Positions 59,901-64,000 of a stretch of 64,000 nt of DNA are shown here, one piece after another; position 1 is the first letter of the stretch; each line of letters opens with the position of its first letter. Under the pieces are notes generated by a model. That model was not told the origin of the DNA. It worked only from the letters and a program-made list of their open reading frames with translations, and made no database searches. Origin of the DNA: Grammothele lineata (Eukaryota > Basidiomycota > Agaricomycetes > Polyporales > Polyporaceae); contig NDFF03000045.1 in the NCBI GenBank assembly GCA_002150815.3, positions 124,001 to 188,000 on the forward strand, in the 5' to 3' direction. Position numbers and translations under genes: made by a program.

Positions 59901-60190
59901 TGGCCGTGTTCTGGGACACAGTGGGCGGAGAGGCCTCCTTCTCGCCTGGGTTGCTCGATGCGCGGATTACGGTGCGGGCAAACGCCGGTGCAGTAGTACT
60001 GTACAAGCTAGACGAGGGGAAGGTGACCGTCGCGGACCCGACGCAGACGCTCGCGAACGTGAGCGTCAGTGTGGAGGTAGGTCCGCTGGGAAGGAGGCCG
60101 AAGGGATGGGGATTCGGGTTGAAGAAAGTGGTTGATGCCGCGCTGCCATCGGGCGGTATTGCCGGGAGCAGCGTGACTGTGAAGCTGTGA
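56979..60190 (+). CDS. Secreted polysaccharide lyase family 8 (PL8)
   Basis: Cleaves uronic-acid polysaccharides (hyaluronate/chondroitin/xanthan-lyase family) by beta-elimination; the true fungal substrate is unknown. Eleven exons (56979-57469, 57521-57604, 57659-57687, 57741-57943, 58000-58352, 58402-58561, 58614-58657, 58711-58876, 58938-59021, 59069-59159, 59217-60190) close exactly at 892 aa. MLVRMFCATFLPILLPGAS is a signal peptide. Residues 20-130 are a Ser/Thr-rich stalk, likely O-glycosylated. Then the alpha-toroid (LSTLGSNGKWPDSEVDYTTG, PAETHWNRIV, CPCGTPGFWNTNWFSN joined to IIGIPEL), the catalytic loop RADGSFGQHGG with His, and YNGNYGKDYTNDV with the probable catalytic Tyr. Beta-sandwich domains follow (RMFYANDYM-type block, FGFHLSDGTLYTYLQGDEY, GKLSASSNFSNAHSIWHDGV). 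Confidence 0.88.
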
Positions 60191-60270
60191 GACTACTCGT
60201 CAGGGCTTGGTGACGATATAATGACTTTGGTGCATCACCTACCGCGAAGTACAGATACACGTCAAGGACA

Positions 60271-62229
60271 TCAGGAGATTCTACCATTGGGCGCGGACAT
60301 GGCCCGCCTCAAAAGATCCTCCTGGAGTAGCTTTCTGTTAGCGATGCATGCTCTACTTCTGTTGTAGCAATAAAACAACTCACGGATACCCGCTGACGCT
60401 CGACATCTCGTAGCCTGGTGTCCAGTGAGCGTGAACGCCACGAGATGTTCATGAAAAGCCGCCTGTCCCAGTGTTCCAGCCAGTCAGGCCCATCTTCATC
60501 TTCCAGATCGATGTCGTCGTGACTGTCCGCGGAGCCCGCCTCGACGACAGTGCCAGAGTCTGATGTGAGTGTGCGCATCCTCACACCGAGTGCAGATGCG
60601 CGGAACTCAGTCTCTGCCTTTGAGTTGTAATAGATTCCACGGAGGTCAAGCATGAAGCGGCAGAGGCAATTTGTCGTGAGCCTATGAGTATATTGAGCAC
60701 GATCAGGGCTTCTAACAATGTGAAGAGCAAGAAAAACACGCACACGTCGTCGAAGTATGGCCAGACTAACGTGAGCGGGGTGGCCTAATTTCTGGATGTC
60801 AGTTGAATCTCCATGAGAGATAGCACCTAATGTTCGCGTACGGGACGGTGCTAGGATTGACGTTTATTCGTTGTACAAGCATTCGAAGGTGCAACGATAT
60901 TAACGTACCAGCTGAGAATATGCCGTGTACGCTTTGATCGGCGCCAAGAACCTAGAATTTTCAATGAATGAACCATCGACTAGGCTTCTGACGAAGACCA
61001 CGCTTACATGAAGTACGCCGTACCTGAGAACATTCTTGGTTCAGCAAGAGTGTGAGTTTGATAGGTGTCCTCGCTTACCATCTCGAAGCAGAAGTGTGGT
61101 CAGAGGTAATCGTAATTTGAGAAGACGAGCTGCCCGATATGTATCCCACGTCCTATACCACGTCAACCCCAAGAAAATCGCCTCTGCAATGATCGTGGCA
61201 ATGATGGATATTGTGGTAACTGGCGAAAGACGGTCAGCTATGACAAACCGTGCTTATGAAGAGTGAAGATTGTCTAACATCTTCCGGGGTTCAGTAAGCA
61301 AGCAGAAGATAGCTGTGGGAACAAGTCATAGCTCACTTCGCATCAAGATCGTTATGCAATAGGTACACGCGCGCACAACCAAGGGGAGGCCCAGTTTGCA
61401 GGGGAGTATACGAAACGTTCCCCGCCTGACTCGTGATTGGCATAAGATGATTTTGCGTGAAAAACTCATGACTTACGAGGTACAATATGGGGCGAACAAT
61501 ACTGAGTGGAAAGATGACAAGAAGCGGCCACCTGTTCCCCCAGACCGCGGACGACCGAATGATTGTGAACGCTAGTCATGAAGGGAGATGTAGAGAAAAC
61601 ATCAGAAGCTGTGTCTCACGCAACACGACAAACTTGAAGCGAACACACCAGAGAACGCCATGTACTTCAGCACCACGAAGGCGTCATTCGTGTGCTCTAT
61701 CACCCCACATCTGAGCCGCAAGCGGGTTGAATGGCTACTCGCGCGAACCATTACTGAAGCGGCCTACCTCTATACCAGGTGTACGAGTTTCCTTCTCAGC
61801 GATAACGTTTGGACAACACCATGAAACGCACGCACCTCGTCCGAAACGAACCACGCCAAGCTGGAACCCAGAAAGATCAACTTCGATGGGAACGCCGCAT
61901 ATCGGTTGAAGAGGTAAAGCCAAGACGCCAGCGTGAACCGTCTCTTCCATATCCTTGAGATCTCTTCCGGAAGAAGGAGCACCCAGTCGAATGTGAGCAA
62001 TGCTATAAGCACATACAATGAATATGATCGAATCCGAGGAGACCGACGGAAAACCGCACCGATGGACGCAACGAGGCAGTACGTCTCGGCAACACTATAA
62101 GATGCGCCATGCATCAGTCAGCAAGCTGTCCGACTCCGCGACGCGATCCAGAACCCAAGCCGCGGGAACGTACATGTTCGCATAGACCTGGCTGGACAAG
62201 TCCGTGTAGAACTTGGGGCCCAGCGGCAT
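60271..62229 (-). CDS. DUF6533 multipass membrane protein (copy B)
   Basis: Paralogue of the gene at 6.1-8.0 kb. Starts MPLGPKFYTDLSSQVYANIV. Exons: 62174-62229, 62060-62094, 61836-62002, a 2-nt AG exon, 61649-61710, 61477-61571, 61337-61425, a 2-nt AT exon, 61079-61219, 61008-61023, 60951-60909, 60744-60784, 60384-60681, 60271-60330, giving 368 aa with every other junction canonical. Landmarks: SIALLTFDWVLLLPEEISRI, LYLFNRYAAF, VLKYMAFSAFTIIRSS, LVIFPLSIVRPILYL, QTGPPLGC, TTISIIATIIAEAIFLGLTW, LPLTTLLLRDG, VWPYFDDV, CRFMLDLRGIYY. The hydrophilic tail has an acidic patch (DDIDLEDEDG). The function is unknown. If the last intron is not removed, the protein ends at 60309 instead. The two 2-nt exons are required by the frame but are unusual (see findings). 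Confidence 0.75.
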
Positions 62230-64000
62230 GCCGACCTATATACCGCTGGGAGAGGGCCCCCGTCGGATGTCCAGCTTCGGGAGAAGAGAGAAGAGAAAGA
62301 GCAGAGGGGTGCGGGGTCGCGCTGTGGACAGAGGGAGAGCGACGCCAGGCCGCGAAGACTCGCGTGAGGGATATATCACTTACGCTTCGTCAGGTACGTA
62401 AGCTCAGTCGTCACAATTCAGTGTTCAGCGTGCAACCCCCACCGGTTAGGCCCCGGTATGCCGGCGGCACCATTGAAGGTTGGTATCGTTGTCGAATACC
62501 CAGATGCGCGGCTCCTCCGGATCGTTACCATTCACAGTGGGCGGCATGTGGCCGACAGTCGCACGTCTGAGGCTGTCGCGGATCCAGAGCATGATGCAAA
62601 CCCTACCACTCTTGACGTCGAGCGTTCCGGTGCTGGAGAGCATAAGACGTTGCTGACCACTCGCACCGTCTGGCGCGACGTGTGGACACTGTGCGGAGGC
62701 GAGCGGGAACCCGTCGGCTGCGTATCCAGATGTGGAAGCGGGAGAAGGGGCTGATACTCACCCGCGAGAAGCATTCAGGGGCTCGGGGGCGTGGCATGCA
62801 CTTACTATATATCAATGCTTCTTCGGCTGCGGGCGACTTGGAAGAAGCAGGCAGGCACAACCCTGGCGGAGTCGGCGTTCAGTCGGAGACCAAGGGACTT
62901 GGAAGACAGCGAACGTACGTTTCTCCGCCGTAAAGGCCCTCGTTTTCGATGGCCGTCATACGAAAATGAGGAGTTTCTTAGGGGCCGTTGGCGTCGCGGG
63001 AAGTAGCGGAGGATGAAATATCCGGAAGACCAGGATGAACAAGAGTCGCGAGCGCCCAATCAACCCTGCAAGCTTAGGGCACGACGGGCGATCCGAGAAA
63101 GGCACTAAGGCCAATGGAGAAACACTGCGCCATCGTTACTATCAGTACCCCAGTGTTCGTCGCGCAAGCGCCCAGCGAGCTCGCCTGGGCGTTCGACTAG
63201 ACCGATAACGTTGAAACTTTGTCAGGACGTTAGAAGACCTTGAAAATGTACGTCTTCGAAATTTGAACGGTTTCGGAGGAGGGAAGCGTGAAAGCGAAAG
63301 GGATATACCCCTCGGACCCCAGTGTTCGTACGGATCGTCACATCGGGGTCACGATGCCGGCGTTGCCGAATTCGACTTCCGCTCCGGCTTCACCGGCAAA
63401 TGTGCTGCTCAAGCGCTCATCTGTCCGTCAGGCAGCTCTCCAGTCAATCCAACTCGCACTTACACCAGGCGAACTTCGTTAGTGCACTCAGATGTATGAG
63501 GCATGCATTAAGACCATTGTAAGGCAGCAATATATTTGTATTGCAGTAGCAGTAGTATCAAGCGACAGGTAACAGCAGTCAGCTCGTTGCGGATGCGAAG
63601 TTGGCCCGCCCGCCATTCATGCGAATTGCATGAGAGACGGTCTGAGGGTAAGAGAAAGAAGATATTTATATTTGTGAAGGCTGGGTTTGCATGCACTATG
63701 CGAGACATAATGGCCGTGAGGGTGCGCTTGCATGCATCGCCGGAAGCATGACTTAGTGACCGGCAAACCCGGGCAGTACCGCCGTACGCAAGCGAGACTG
63801 GTCGCGCGCGCTGCGTGAGACCGCGACGACAGGATGTGCTGGATGAGTACGATGAGTGCTCGCTTTAATCAGAAAGAGTTGTCGAGCCAATGACGCAAGT
63901 ACTCGATTTCATTCATTCAGGCAGCGTCGTCATCACGAAATGGCCTTCAAGTTTGTGCCTCGCATAGCCTTGCAGTCGCGCTCGATGTTTTCATTTATTC
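62230..64000. other. Gene-free stretch to the window edge
   Basis: Short frames without motifs, and no tRNA or inverted repeat seen. A gene could start beyond the edge on either strand. Confidence 0.4.

Overview
The window is nuclear DNA of a basidiomycete fungus, most likely a wood- or litter-decaying Agaricomycete (Polyporales would fit, but this is inference). The evidence is genes cut by many 50-100 bp GT-AG introns, GC-rich third positions, expanded families typical of that group (DUF6533 membrane proteins, multi-exon cytochrome P450s), a secreted GH10 xylanase and a PL8 polysaccharide lyase, and eukaryotic tRNA genes without an encoded CCA. There are no operons, CRISPR arrays or bacterial signals. 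I rebuilt gene models by hand from splice sites and reading frame. Most close perfectly in frame; doubtful junctions are stated in the entries.

Layout, left to right. 0-5 kb: an unrecognised partial gene, an intronless orphan gene and a C2H2 zinc-finger gene, the last flanked by two unrelated long inverted repeats. 6-17 kb: a DUF6533 membrane protein, the GH10 xylanase, a GC-rich gap with a tRNA-like element, and a BBE-type FAD oxidase with a very large low-complexity insert. 17-31 kb: a DH-BAR-SH3 Rho/Cdc42 exchange factor with an unusually long intron, a class III CoA-transferase convergent with a C45/penicillin-acyltransferase-type Ntn hydrolase, and the Golgi Ca2+/Mn2+ ATPase PMR1, then a tRNA-Ile. 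31-40 kb: a small protein built of EELR repeats, a degenerate dual-specificity-phosphatase-like protein, an intracellular GH18 enzyme and a conserved protein ending in a CaaX-like box. 40-55 kb: two cytochrome P450s bracketing two multipass membrane proteins. 55-64 kb: a second tRNA-Ile, a PL8 lyase and a second DUF6533 gene.

The genes do not form one obvious pathway. The xylanase and PL8 lyase act outside the cell on polysaccharides. PMR1, the exchange factor and the CaaX protein belong to secretion, polarity or membranes. The P450s, FAD oxidase, CoA-transferase and acyltransferase-like hydrolase are accessory metabolism, but no polyketide, peptide or terpene core enzyme is present, so I do not call a biosynthetic cluster. 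The most striking observation is that the two DUF6533 paralogues, 52 kb apart on opposite strands, share most exon sizes exactly, and both close in frame only if a 2-nucleotide microexon 'AT' is spliced at the same position. The second gene appears to need another 2-nt exon, 'AG'.
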